A model generated the notes under the pieces. It was not told where the DNA came from. It did no database searches and was given only the letters and a program-made list of their open reading frames with translations. Positions 44,905 to 56,137 of a stretch of DNA of 64,000 nt are shown here, one piece after another. Positions within the stretch are counted from its first letter, which is position 1. Every line of letters begins with the position of its first letter. This DNA comes from Ceratopteris richardii. Its lineage: Eukaryota; Streptophyta; Polypodiopsida; Polypodiales; Pteridaceae. The stretch is taken from NCBI GenBank assembly GCA_020310875.1, contig CM035428.1, positions 102,560,161 to 102,624,160 of the forward strand. Reading direction: 5' to 3'. The translations under genes were made by a program, and so were the position numbers.

Positions 44905-44916
44905 GCTCTGATACCA
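44905..44916 (-). other. iMet primer site next to the outer LTR end of C
   Basis: gctctgatacca is the complement of TGGTATCAGAGC and lies two bases from the LTR starting at 44919. A primer site is expected only on the internal side of a 5' LTR, yet this LTR also has a polypurine tract at its other end (51048). Confidence 0.75.
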
Positions 44917-44918
44917 AA

Positions 44919-45530
44919 TGTTGGAAGTGGGAGTGGGACACAATAACAATATATCATAGGTTTACAGGATCTTCCAACAAATGAACCTTAACATACACAC
45001 CTTAAGACTAAAAAAGATGATGAATGAGAGATAGAGAGAGAATAGATAGGATTTCAAGTGTAACGGTAAGCTATGAAGCTCACCTATACTATCTATATTT
45101 AAACGTTGAATTACAATATGTGAATATGATACAAACTAACAATATCTATATCTAGGCAGAAGTAGGAACTAGATATAAGAGATTGTGTGCCTAAGAGGTA
45201 TGAAGAGTGTGTATGAGAGAGAATATGGAGAATACAAATAATTTAGGACTATTTTACAGCAAACCCAAATTCTGATCAACCTAAATCAGAAACAAGTGGC
45301 CTAGCAAGTAAGAATAGAAATAGACTTGCTACTCGCAGTAAATCAACAATGGATGTTGATGATAAGCTGGTAGAATCTCCTCCAGATAATCACCAAGATG
45401 TAGGACACAACTCCTCCAACAGTGTGAGAACTCCTCCAAATATGGACTCCAAAGATCTTCTCCTACCATGAGAATATTGATCACCTCCTCCAAGGTCTTC
45501 TCCAAGAGCTTGAGCTTGTTGAGTGATGAT
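44919..45530 (-). repeat. LTR of element C, outer part
   Basis: From 45090 it aligns with 52594 onward (actatctatattta, acaaactaacaatat, gagattgtgtgcctaagagg, caatggatgttgatg). B4 begins at 45531. Confidence 0.85.
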
Positions 45531-45758
45531 TGTTGGAGTTAGACGTCTGCGGAAGCATGCAAACAGCACAAGGAAGAAGAAGTTAGGAGCACAAACACAC
45601 AATACTGAGTGTATTACTAGAGAATGTACAAAGATAAGTAGCCCATTAGGGCAATAGGCGTATATACAAGCCGGGGGAAAAAAACCTCCTAAAGAGGGAA
45701 AAAAGTGCCCCGGCGGTCCTAGAGTGTTCACACACATCACTACCTAAATATATCAACA
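45531..45758 (-). repeat. 3' LTR of B4
   Basis: Plus-strand ends TGTTGGAGTTAG and ATATATCAACA. It includes the reverse of the TATA-like region (cgtatatacaagcc). Confidence 0.93.
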
Positions 45759-45832
45759 AATCCCCCCTGGGAGTGATGCGGTGAACAAGTAGCTAGCACT
45801 CATGTATAAGGAAGTGCCAAGCTATGTGGAAG

Positions 45833-47748
45833 TCACTCCACAAAAGGAAGTAAGCCCAAAGCTTTGCGGAAAGCTTCAAACTTCTCCCTGGGCAGAGCCT
45901 TCGTGAAAAGGTCTGCAATGTTCTCCTGCGTGGGCACATATGCCAAGCTGATCTCCCCAGCAGAGAACCTCTCCCTGACATAGTGATAATGCACCTCAAT
46001 GTGCTTAGTGCGAGCATGGAACACAGGGTTCCTCGCAACTGCGAATGCGCTCTGACTGTCAGTGAAGATGGTGGTGGCAGAAGACTGGCCAACACCCAAA
46101 TCAGCCATGAGGCATCTAAGCCCCACACACTCAACAGACGCTGTGAAAGCTGCCCTATACTCAGCCTCACAACTGGAAGTGGCCACAGTAGGCTGCTTCT
46201 TACTCAACCAAGATATACATGAGCTACCAAGCATGAAGCAAAAACCACTGGTGGACACACGAGTGTCATAGCAACCAGCCCAATCTGAGTCAGAAAAAGC
46301 ATGCAAATCTGGCGGTAGTGATCCCCCCTTGGGATAAAACAACCCAAGTAGCCGAGTACCACTCAAGTAGCAAAAGATGCGCTTAACCGCCTTCCAATGT
46401 GTCACTCCTGGGCAATGCAAAAACCTGCTCATCTATGAGACAGCAAACTGAATATCTGGCCGAGTAATGCATAAGTAAATCAAGCATCCAACAACTTGCT
46501 GATAGAGAACAGCATCAAATGCATCTCCAGCATCATGAAGACTTAATCGTAAACCTGTCTCCATAGGAGTGGCAATAGGCTTACAGTCTTCAAGGCCAAA
46601 ACGCTACAATAATGTGTCAATATATTTCGTTTGACACAAAGCCATTCCACCATCAACTTGCATAAATTGAATGCCCAAATAGTGATGCAAATGCCCCAAA
46701 TCAGACATCTCAAATGAGGCATGCAAATCAGCCTTGAAATCAGCAATATGCTTCTCAATAGGACGAGTGAGCAGCATGTCGTCAACATAGACAACAATGA
46801 TAAGAAGCACATCATTACCACGCTTAACATATAAGGTGCTTTCAGTTGACTATTCTCAAAACCATGTGCAACCAAATAGGCATGTATCTTCTCATACCAA
46901 GCACGTGGTGCTTGCTTTAAACCATATAATGCCTTCTTTAACCTGCACACCTCGTTTTCATGCCCTTTCTGCACAAAGCCACAGGGCTGAAAAACATACA
47001 CTTCTTCATGGAAGTCACCATTCAGAAATGTTGTTTTAATGTCCAACTGATGTACATTCCAACCATGATGGGCTGCAAGTGCACAAATGCTTCGAACAGT
47101 AGTAATACGGCATGTAGGTGCAAAGGTCTCATCAAAATCAATGCCTCTTTCCTGCGCATAACCCTTTGCAACAAGCCTAGCCTTATACCTGTCAACTGTA
47201 CCATCAGGTTTATGCTTCAGCTTGTATACCCACTTAGTGCCAATGGATTTCTTGCCAGGAGGCAAGTCACATAAAGACCATGTATCATTCTTCAATATAG
47301 CATCATATTCAGATTGCATAGCAGCCATCCAATTTTCTGAATTCTGTGCTTCATCAAAAGAAACAGGCTCATTCTCATCACAGAGACTAGACGCAACCAT
47401 AGCATAGCATTCTGATGCAAAGGAGGCACTATGAGAGCCTGAACGAGTACGATATGACAAAGGTGCATCTAATTTGCTGTCACGCAAAGTCTGCACCATA
47501 CATTTTGGCATAGTTTTTGCCTGCTCAATATCAGCTCTCTCATCAACAAGTGCATCATGTAAATCTGCATCAGAAATGGAATGATCTGCATCATCATATG
47601 AAGCCTGCAAAGGCTGAGGAGTTGCCTCATTAGGACCAGCACTAGACTGTCCACCTGTAAAAAGAGGCATCAAAGTATCATACATGTCTTTGGAGCTAAC
47701 AGATGTCTCCTTAGTACATGAAAGCAATGGCTGAATAGTATCTTCCAC
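45833..47748 (-). pseudogene. B4 linker, reverse transcriptase and RNase H
   Basis: Minus strand from 47748: linker (CTKETSVSSKDMYDTLMPLF), then RT with NDTWSLCDLPPGKKSIGTKW, VRSICALAAHHGWNVHQLDI, EEVYVFQPCGF and LYGLKQAPRAWYEK. A frameshift near 46845 precedes the catalytic VVYVDDMLLT (YVDD at 46778-46789). RNase H shows FSDSDWAGCYDTRVSTSG, SCEAEYRAAF and HARTKHIEVHYHYVRE, ending at 45833. In-frame TAGs lie near 46603 and 46433. RT and RNase H catalytic residues are otherwise preserved. Confidence 0.93.
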
Positions 47749-47784
47749 AAAGACAACATCACGGCTAACTAGAATGCGTTTAGT

Positions 47785-49090
47785 CTATGGATGATACAGA
47801 CGATAGCCTTTACTTTTAGAACTATACCCAACAAAAATACATTTTACTGCCTTATCATCCAATTTTCTACGATGTTGTTCAGGCACTAGTGCATATGCCA
47901 AACAACCAAAAACACGCAGATGAGCAACAGATGGCTTGCGGTCATGCCAAGCCTCATATGGAGTGATAGACTGCAGCGCTTTAGTGGGAAACCTGTTCAA
48001 TACATATGCTACACACATGACAGCCTCAAGCCAGAAACTATGTGGTAAAGCCTGACTCTTGACCATGCACCTCGCCATCTCCATGAGTGACATGTTCTTT
48101 TGTTCAGCAACTCCATTCTGTTGAGGTGTATACGGCACTATACACTGGTGTTTTATCCCACGTTCAGCCAGAAATGCATTAAAATCAGAAGACATATATT
48201 CCCCCCCTCAATCAGAACGGAGGGTGCCCATTTCACATGCTGACATATTTTCAGCCAAAACCAAAAACTGTTTAAAGCACATGAACACTTCAGACTTTGC
48301 CTTCAATGGATATACCCATGCATGCCTAGAAAAATCATCAATGAAAGTCACGAAGTAAAGATAATTTCCAAAGGAGGGTGTCTGCATAGGACCACAAACA
48401 TCACTATGTACAAGCTGCAATTTTTGTGTAGCCCGAACTGAACCATCTTTTGGAAAGGAGGAATGCTGCATTTTGCCCAAAATACAGCCTTCACAAACAT
48501 GTTTTCCAGGTGCCTCAAGTTTGGGCAAAGAGGACACCATTTCAGATTTTTGGAGGCATAGCAAATCAGCAAAATTTAGATGACCAAAGCATGCATGCCA
48601 AAGCTTTGCATCTAACATAGCCTGAGAATCATTTACTGCACATGCCAAATCATTTACAGATCTTTCATAGTCTATGAGCTTATACAGCTCACGACATAAA
48701 ATGCCAGAAGCAATAATCACATCGCCATTTGACAGATCATGAACTGTACACCTGTCATCAACAAATTTCACAACCAAGCCAATCTTGGCTAATGCAGAAA
48801 CTGATAACAGGTTCTTTTTGATCCCTGGCACAAATAAAGCATCTTACAAAGTGAAAGAACTACCATCAGCATTAGTCAAAATGATCTTATCAACTCCCCT
48901 AACAGGATAAGAGGAGTTGTTGGCACATGTAACAGTATTCCCTGTAGGGGCAGGCTCGAGTGAAGAGAAGAAACTACGCTATGAGGTAATATGTTTGGTC
49001 GCCCCATTGTCAAAATACCAAACATCTGAGTCTACTGCAGACATGCACTGCTCATGAGAAGATGGGTCAAAACTGCAGACAGTAGTAAAT
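47785..49090 (-). pseudogene. B4 protease and integrase
   Basis: The protease site reads WYFDNGATKHIT (about 49020-48985), so the DSG motif has become DNG. Integrase has the zinc region (AKLWHACFGHLNF, CEGCILGKM), LVHSDVCGPMQTPSFGN, TLRSD (second Asp, followed by a TGA where Arg is expected), and YTPQQNGVAEQKN with the Glu. The C-terminal phrase KCIFVGYSSKSKGYRLYHP precedes a TAG at 47785. A TAA lies near 48845, where the related B2 has TCA. Confidence 0.92.
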
Positions 49091-49104
49091 GCCCATTCTT
49101 CTTC

Positions 49105-50097
49105 CTACACAAGATTTGCAGACTCTATTTTAGGTGTAGAGGCCTCTACAACAACCATTCCAGCCTCTTTCTTCTTTGCCTCTTTAGCAGCCAATTTTGG
49201 ACACTTCTTTATGATATGATCATTCCCTTTACAGTACTTACAAAACAATTTCTGCTTTTTTGATTTCTTCTCATCTTTATCTTCCTTCTTCGAATATGGA
49301 GAATTAGCAGATTTCTGCTTACTAGTTGAAGAGCTCCATTTTCCTTTGCCCTTCTGACTAGCTAAGAAAGCTTGATCTGCAACTCGCATAATGGAATTGT
49401 TCTGCCTAGACTGATCTTCCTGCAACAGAACAGAGACTAACTCCTCAAATGATAAGGCATTTGGATTGCCTTTCATCATCAACCGAAGAGTAGAAGCAAA
49501 ACTCTGATATGAATCAGGAAGACCATTCAGAACGGTCTGCACAAGTGAGCTATCTGGTATAACCTCATCAGCAGAAATCAACTGTTCCTTCAAGTCTTAG
49601 ATCTTCATTAGGAAACTGTCCATAGAATCACCTTCATTCATGTGCTCACTCTCCAACTGTTTTTGGAGGTAAGCAACACGAGCCTCATTCCTAGCTTGGT
49701 ACAATGTGGTAAGTGTATCCCAAGCATCCTTAGCTGTTCTGCAAGAGCGAATGTGAGGAATAATGGCACGTTTGACACACAAAGCTATCAATGCATGTGC
49801 CTGGGCATCTCTGCCATCCCAACGAATCTGCTCTGCAGTAGGTGTAGCAGAAACAACAGCACGAACAGGAATCTGTGGAATATCATCTTCGACACCATCT
49901 TCATGAGCTCCAGCATCTATATTTGCAGTACGTGTAGTCAGAGGTGTAATAGGACGTCTTTCAACACCCTGCAAAATGTTCCACAATCCTTTTGCAACCA
50001 ATACATGTCGCATCATATAAGCCCATGATGGGTAGTTGGTACCATCTAACTTATCCTCAACAGCCAACATACGGAATACATCACTACTTTCAGCCAT
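49105..50097 (-). pseudogene. B4 gag
   Basis: The start at 50097 opens MAESSDVFRMLAVEDKLDGT. The gag helices follow (WAYMMRHVLVAKGLWNILQG, AKDAWDTLTTLYQARNEA, VLNGLPDSYQSFASTLRLMM). Then come a Lys/Ser-rich basic stretch and a CCHC knuckle CKYCKGNDHIIKKC (about 49245-49204). A TAA at 49594-49596 divides it at MKI/DL, and a TAG at about 49102 divides it from protease. It is close to full length and the best reference for gag in B1-B3. Confidence 0.93.
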
Positions 50098-50452
50098 GGT
50101 CGGTGACTAAAATACCTTGATGCAGAAAATTGATTGTATCTCAAAAAGTTGAATAGAACTGCCCAGACGAGTTCTGCTAGACCTGTAGCAGACTTTGAGA
50201 TGCTTAAATTGGCGAACAAAAACTGGTATATACCTTTGGCACAAAAAGATGAAATAACCTACATAAGCGCTGCAATAGTGTGTTCGGAGGTCGAAACGAG
50301 CTCAGATCGCGATTTCAGCACCACATAGCAAAGCTGTTTTGATCTCAGAAACACGCTGAGTATGCTCACGAAAATTTGTGTGATTCTGAGACTGCAAACG
50401 GAGGAGTGTTGATGGCGCCCTAGATGAAGGGACGACCTGCTCTGATACCAAT

Positions 50453-50683
50453 TGTTGGAGTTAGACATCTGTGGAAGCACGCGAATAGCACAAGGAAGAA
50501 GAAGAAGCTTGGAGCACAAACACACAATACTGAATGTATTACTAGAGAATGTACAAAGATAAGTAGCCCATTAGGGCAATAGGCGTATATACAAGCCGGG
50601 GAAAAAAAACCTCCTAAAGAGGGAAAAAAGTACCCCGGTAGTCCTAGAGTGTTCACACACATCACTACCTAAATATATCAACA
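50453..50683 (-). repeat. 5' LTR of B4
   Basis: 231 bp, with the iMet primer site complement (tgctctgatacca) ending three bases away at 50450. Confidence 0.93.
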
Positions 50684-51047
50684 GAGTGATGGTTCACAAT
50701 GAGCCCTTGGTCTCTTATATAGTTTTGAGATCTCTATTGAAAAGCATCCAAACACACATATCAAAAAATTCTTAGGATAAAAGCTTTCGCTTACGAAAAT
50801 CATACTACATAAAAGAAACACAAAACAAATCTTGCGCTTAATGTTGACGTCATTGGTGATTATGTTTTGCAAGAATTTCTTTCAAAAATTCAACCCACGC
50901 ACTGCACCGATCGGAGATCGAATTTGGATGGGCAACTTGAGAGCCCTTTGATGTATCCAATATGCCCGATGCACTCTTGTTGTAGAGCAGTGTGTAGGAA
51001 CACTTTATATGCTAGTTGTTTGGACCAATTAGACATTGAATCCAACA
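50684..51047 (-). repeat. LTR of element C, inner part
   Basis: Continues the LTR broken by B4: gagtgatggttcacaatgag matches gagtgatggttaacaatgat at 53036. It ends gaatccaaca, followed by the PPT complement. Confidence 0.85.
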
Positions 51048-51088
51048 ATCCCCCCCTTCAATGTCACAATGGTACAAGGTTCAATAAC

Positions 51089-52590
51089 CTAGAAAACTTT
51101 TGATATCTGCAAATATCTCGTTATTGATTTCCACTCATTCTTGAGATGATTGTGTATGAACCTGTATACTTGAGAAACTACAAACTGAATGTCTAGATGT
51201 GTATTACATAGATATATCAAGCAATCTACTACTTGACTAGATAATATAGCATCAAATGGCTCTAAATCTGCTTCTGATTGTAATAACACATTGAAATCCA
51301 TAGGTATCTGCATAGGCTTGGAATCTGTCATCTCAAACCTTTCCAATAATTTCTCAATGTATTTCTATTGTGTCATGTAGATACACTCTTCTCTATACTT
51401 GAACTCAATCATGGGACTTGTGATAATCATTTCACTCTATAGTGCATCTTGAACACTAGATGGTTCATTCTTAACTGAAGTAAGAGCAAAACTATTATGA
51501 TCCTCAAAATGTTTTGCATAATTTACCTGGCCTCCTTCTTGTCTCCTTGTCTGACTTCTAGTTCTTCTTGTGTATTCCTTTATACCATTGTCCTTCCAAG
51601 TTTGATATAACCACGTTGGTGTATTCCTGAAAAGTGGTGGAATCTCTTCGGGCTCTTCAGTATCTCTTTCTTTTGGAACTCTGGAACCTTCTCCAACTTC
51701 ATAAGTCAGAACTTCAAGAGGTAGTGATGATGGACTAAGTATTGATGTAGATAATCAAGTCCTCTCTTCACCTACATCTCTTAGGGTTTGAGAAGGCTCA
51801 TCAGCCCCTTGTATGGCTGAATGTAAGCATCCAAATTCCCTCTGAAAAATGCATAGTCATCTACCTTTATGAAATCTGGAATTTCTTCCTTCTTATCATA
51901 AATTTGACTTTCTACAATATATGCATGGCATGAGAGTAGGATATCACTTGTATATAGAACATAGAATTTGTATCCTTTGCTTTCAATTGCATAACCAATA
52001 AAGATGGCTTTAATGGCTTTTACATAAGGTTACCATGATCCTTCTTCTCAATGTGAACATAAGCTAGGGAACCAAAAACTTTAAAGTAAGTTTCTTTCTA
52101 TAATAAGCTTCATAAGGTGTAATGACCTTTAAAGCTTTTGTGGAAGACCTATTCATAATGTGATTAGCTATACGTACTTCATCAAACCAAAACTTGGGAG
52201 AAAGCCTTTTAGATGACATCATACTACGCATCATCTCAATAAGTATCCTATTCTTTCTCTGTGGAACATCATTATGTTCTCCTGTCTAAGCAATAGTGAG
52301 TTGATGAGAGATACCTTTGTCTTCAATAAAAGACCTAAAGTCTTTAGACATGTACTCTCCTCCTCTATCACTTCTCAAAATCTGGATCTTTGACTAACTT
52401 TCATTTTCAACCATAGCTAAGAACTTCTTGAAAGTAGGAAAAACCTATGACTTCACTTTAAGACCATAAATCCATGAATATCTTGAGAAATCATCTATGA
52501 ACATAACAAAGTACTTGAAACCTTGAATAGAATCTGTTCTCATCGGACCATTCATATCTGAATGTATGATCTAGAACTTCCTTGTGGCCG
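51089..52590 (-). pseudogene. Element C integrase and RNase H-side remnants
   Basis: Minus strand: near the LTR (51346-51089) it reads MERFEMTDSKPMQIPMDFNV and VDCLIYLCNTHLDIQFVVSQ, the RT-RNase H connection. From 52590 down to about 51900 integrase phrases occur: FKYFVMFIDDFSRYSWIYGL, LRSDRGGEYMSKDFR and NRSSTKALKVITPYEAYY. The RT core is absent between the two parts (51350-51900 is a decayed linker). Confidence 0.8.
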
Positions 52591-52593
52591 TAC

Positions 52594-53157
52594 ACTATCT
52601 ATATTTAAATGTAGAATTACAATGTGTGAATATGATACAAACTAACAATATATGTATCTAGGCAAAAATAGGAACTAGATACAAGAGATTGTGTGCCTAA
52701 GAGGTATGAAGAGTGTGTGCGTGTGTGTGTGTGTGAATATGGAGAATACAATCAATTTAGAACTATTTTACACCAAACTCAAATTTTGATCAGCCTAAAT
52801 AAAAAACAAGTGACCTAGTAAGTAAGAACGGAAATAGACTTCATACTCACAGTAAATCAACAATGGATGTTGATGGTCTGGCTTCTCCTCCAGATAATCA
52901 CTAAGATGTAGACCACAACTTCTCCAAGAGTGTGAGAAGTCTTCCTCCAAATATGGCCTCCAAAGATCTTCTCCTAGCTTGAGAAGATTGATCAACTCTG
53001 CCAAGTTCTTCTCCAAGAGCTTGAGCTTTTTGAGTGATGAGTGATGGTTAACAATGATCTCTTGGTCTCTTATATATTTTTGAGAGCTCTATTGAAAAGA
53101 ATCCTCAAAAAGCACATATCAAAAAATTATTGCGATAAAAGCTTTCGCTTACGAAAA
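52594..53157 (-). repeat. Second, partial LTR of element C
   Basis: Aligns with the split LTR but lacks both its terminal parts. A (GT)n tract (about 52717-52735) is new in this copy. It shows the unbroken B4 target site as tgagtgatgagtgatgg (53032-53048). Confidence 0.82.
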
Positions 53158-53302
53158 GAATGTTGAGATATCAAGCTCAACATGTGATGATCCGGGATGA
53201 CACGTATCAGTTTTTTGTTTCTCTGACATGTATGGTGGTCACACCAATATATGTCACGAATACTTCATTGAGCTTTATTAGATTTATACCTTCCACGTTC
53301 AT
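53158..53302. other. Junction between element C and gypsy sequence
   Basis: Short unassigned sequence. An inverted pair tgttgagatatc and caagctcaaca occurs at 53161-53184. RT-side gypsy sequence is missing. Confidence 0.35.
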
Positions 53303-54996
53303 GTGGAGGCAAGTTCTATAGCGGTAGGAGCCATACTCACGCAACCTAGCAAAGAACATAAACTTGACCAACCTATTTACTATGCTAACAGAATCCTAAC
53401 CAAAGCAGAGCGCAACTATAGTACTACTGAAAGAGAAGCACTCGCTATTGTTTTGCCCTCAAGAAGTTCCGTCATTACTTGTTGGGAATTCACTTCACAG
53501 TCATCATCAACCATCAAGTAATCAAATATTTGCTAAACAAGCCGAATATCTATGGAAGAGTGTGGAGGTGGCTACTCTTATTCCAAGAATTCAACTTCAA
53601 ACTAGTTCAACAACCTGGGAAGCACCATGTGATGGCAGATCACCTTTCAAGGATTAAAGGACATCCGGAACCAATTACGGGCATAGAAGACAACCTCCCA
53701 GATCAATCTTTATTTCAAGTAAGCACTTACCCTACTTGGTACCAGGACGTCCATCATTTGTTAACTACGGGTACCTGCCCACCTAACCTCACACCACTCG
53801 AACGAAGAAGATTTCTCCTAAAAAGTAAGAATTTTTAAATTGTTCAAAATACTCTTTTCTGAGTAGGATATGATGGGATCTATAGGAGATGAGTTCTACC
53901 ACATGAAGTATAGCAAATACTAGAAGAAGCCCATGGAGGAACAGCTGCATGCCATTATCCAGGTCACATTACAACACATCGGATTTTACATGGAGGATTA
54001 TGGTGGCCTTATCTTTTTTGAGATGCAACAATATATGCAAAGACATGCGACACTTGCTAGCGTTGTGCACCAAAGCCAAGTAAGCTCAACAACCAACCCT
54101 TGCAAATTTCTTTATCATGGAGACCATTTGAAAAATGGGGATTAGATTTTGTGGGACCAATCTATCCCATCACTTCTTCCACGAATGTGAAGTACTTGTT
54201 GGTAGCCACTGATTACGCCACCAAATGGGCAGAAGTTCTGGTGACAAAGGATTGCACTTCTCATACAGTAGCCTCTTTCTTGTATCGGAATATTTTCTAC
54301 AGGTATGGTTGTCCAGTTGAAGTTACAAGTGACCAAGGATCTCATTTTATCAACAAAACCCTAACTGAAATATTTATGAAGTACAAAATTTTCCACAAAA
54401 AATCATGTGCATATTACCCACGAGCCAATGGTCAAGCGGAAAGCACCAACAAATTACTCATCTCGCTCTTGAGGAAAATGTGCTATCTCTATCCCTTGAA
54501 ATGGGGCACTACCTACCTAGGTGTGGTATGGGCATACAGGACAGCATTCAAGGTAACCACGAAACATACTCCCTTCCAGTTAGTATATGGTCTTGAAGCA
54601 ATAGCTCCTTTAGAATTTCTAAACGGATCAAGCAGAGTGGAACATCCAAGGATTGATAATTTGCAAGTCATGTGTAACATCAATATGAACAGATTACATC
54701 AATTGGAGGAAAAGAGGACAATAGCAGATTCAACTCTCGAGAAAGAGCAGATGAAGCAGAAAGCATGGCACGACAAAGATCTGTGGAAGACAGAAGTCAA
54801 GGAAGGATCATTGGTCCTGCTATATCAACCAAGGTCGTACAACATGAAGGAAAAGAAGTTATCCACCGGATGGATAGGTCCTTACAAGGTAAAAGAGATC
54901 TTTCCTCAAGGGGCGGTATGTCTCTCTACTCTTGAAGGGACCCAAATTCCTTTGGTGAACCGTTTACGTCTCAAACCCTACCAAGAAACAAAATGA
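53303..54996 (+). pseudogene. Ty3/gypsy RNase H and integrase
   Basis: RNase H: VEASSIAVGAILTQ (the usual first Asp reads Glu), IYYANRILTKAERNYSTTER, a frameshift near 53460, then LLGIHFTVIINHQ and HHVMADHLSR. A zinc region follows, with H and C pairs (HYPGH..., CDTC) and several stops (53836-54090). The integrase core at 54100-54996 is open, with GLDFVGP (Asp at 54145), TSDQGSHF (Asp at 54331) and NGQAEST (Glu at 54439), i.e. D-x-D35-E. Its C-terminal domain has LVLLYQPRS and WIGPYKVKEIFPQGAV. The lineage looks like Tat/Athila. No RT, protease or gag lies upstream. Confidence 0.9.
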
Positions 54997-55200
54997 TATA
55001 GTAAATCACTAGTATAGGAACTTTGTAAATACCATGTCCCGTCTTGATGCTCTATTACACTTACTATAGTCCCCATCAATAAAACCCATCATCTGTATTC
55101 ACTAGATCTCTCAACCACATGCATAAGTCCTTTTTGACATCTGAATTGGAGTCCATTTCTTTTTTGATGAGTGTCAATTTTTATGAATAGGTCATTTGTT
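54997..55200. other. Spacer after gypsy integrase
   Basis: No ORF. It links the integrase stop to the A/T-tract field and could be part of the internal 3' non-coding region. Confidence 0.4.
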
Positions 55201-55239
55201 TTTCCCCCCCACACACACACATTATCATTAAAAAAAAAA

Positions 55240-55810
55240 TATGGATTTTTTTAGGCCGAATTTTGTAAGGGTAACCTAAAAAAAAACAGGTCGAATATTT
55301 AGGTCGAATTTTTTTTGAAAAAAAAAAGGTCGATTTTTTCAAAAAAAAAGTCGATTTTTTTCCAAAAAAAAAGGTCGATTTTTTTTAGTGTTTTAGGTCG
55401 ATTTAAAAAAAAAATTGTTTTTTTTCTAGTGTTTTAGGTTGATTTTAAAAAAAAAAAGTCAATTAAAAAAAAAGTCAATTTAAAAAAAAAAGTCGATTTT
55501 TTTTGTGTTGAGTTGATTTTTTCCAAGTTTAGGTCGATTTTGTTTTTAAGTTGGTAGGTCGATTTTTTAAAGGAGAAGGTTGAATGTTTTTAAGGTTTAG
55601 GTCGATTTATGTTCTTTATATGTCAAAAGACGATTTCTTTAATGCTGTTAAAGTCAAATTTTTGTTTTTTTCGTCGTCTAAAGTGCCAAAGTCCATTTTT
55701 TAGGGGTCATAAAGTGCTTTGTGGTCATAGCATAAGTCGATTTTTTCCAAGATAGTCTACTTGAGAAGTCGATTTTTTAGTTAGTCTACTTGCAAAGTCG
55801 ATTTTTTCCA
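55240..55810. repeat. Field of GTCGATTTTTT and oligo-A motifs
   Basis: The word gtcgatttttt or close variants (ttgatttt, gtcaatttaaaa) appear well over a dozen times, separated by A-runs and by aggtttaggtcgatt. The motif reappears at 59275-59340 (tagtcgattttttag). No coding potential. Confidence 0.9.
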
Positions 55811-56137
55811 TTTCCATTCTTGCTTCTGCGCATCCTTGCTGCTTGCGCATCCATCCATGCCTCAGCCGATCTCTCCAGTCGCCTGCTCACTTGTCTGCTG
55901 ATCTCTCTAGTCCATCGAACTTGCTGATCTCTCTAGCTCACCCGCTGCTGATCCAGCTTCCGGCTTTAAGAGTTCTTGGATCTCAGATGAAGCAGATGAA
56001 TCTTGCTGAAAATTGACCTTACACAGTAGCAAGGTCCCTTGGTGTTTGTTGTTCTACTTCTTATGCAAGTAAAAAATTCAGGAACTTGCAACGTGAGCAT
56101 TTAACAAAAAGAAAAGAGCAGCCATTCACAAAGTATC
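55811..56137. other. Leader-like region before the accessory ORF
   Basis: Short recurring words (gatctctctag, gctgatc, gcgcatcc) at 55830-55960, then plain sequence up to the ATG at 56138. Confidence 0.4.

Larger units (their letters stand above)
45531..50683 (-). mobile_element. Nearly complete copia element B4
   Basis: The best-preserved family B copy: LTRs 45531-45758 and 50453-50683, an iMet primer site (complement at 50438-50450), a purine tract complement (aatcccccctgg, from 45759), and every copia domain in order. It lies inside the C LTR. The flanks share gagtgatg (45521-45528 and 50684-50691), but an exact 5-bp duplication is not clear. The LTRs differ by roughly 10-12 mainly transition changes plus a GAA indel. 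Stops and one frameshift inactivate the polyprotein. Confidence 0.94.
44919..53157 (-). mobile_element. Rearranged copia element C with nested B4
   Basis: A reverse-oriented copia element. One LTR is 44919-45530 plus 50684-51047, split by B4. Its ends in element sense are TGTTGGATTC and CTTCCAACA. The PPT complement (atccccccctt, 51048-51058) follows. Then come RNase H-side and integrase remnants (51089-52590), and a second, partial LTR (52594-53157). Gag, protease and most of RT are missing. Integrase sequence is joined directly to the partial LTR. Confidence 0.8.
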
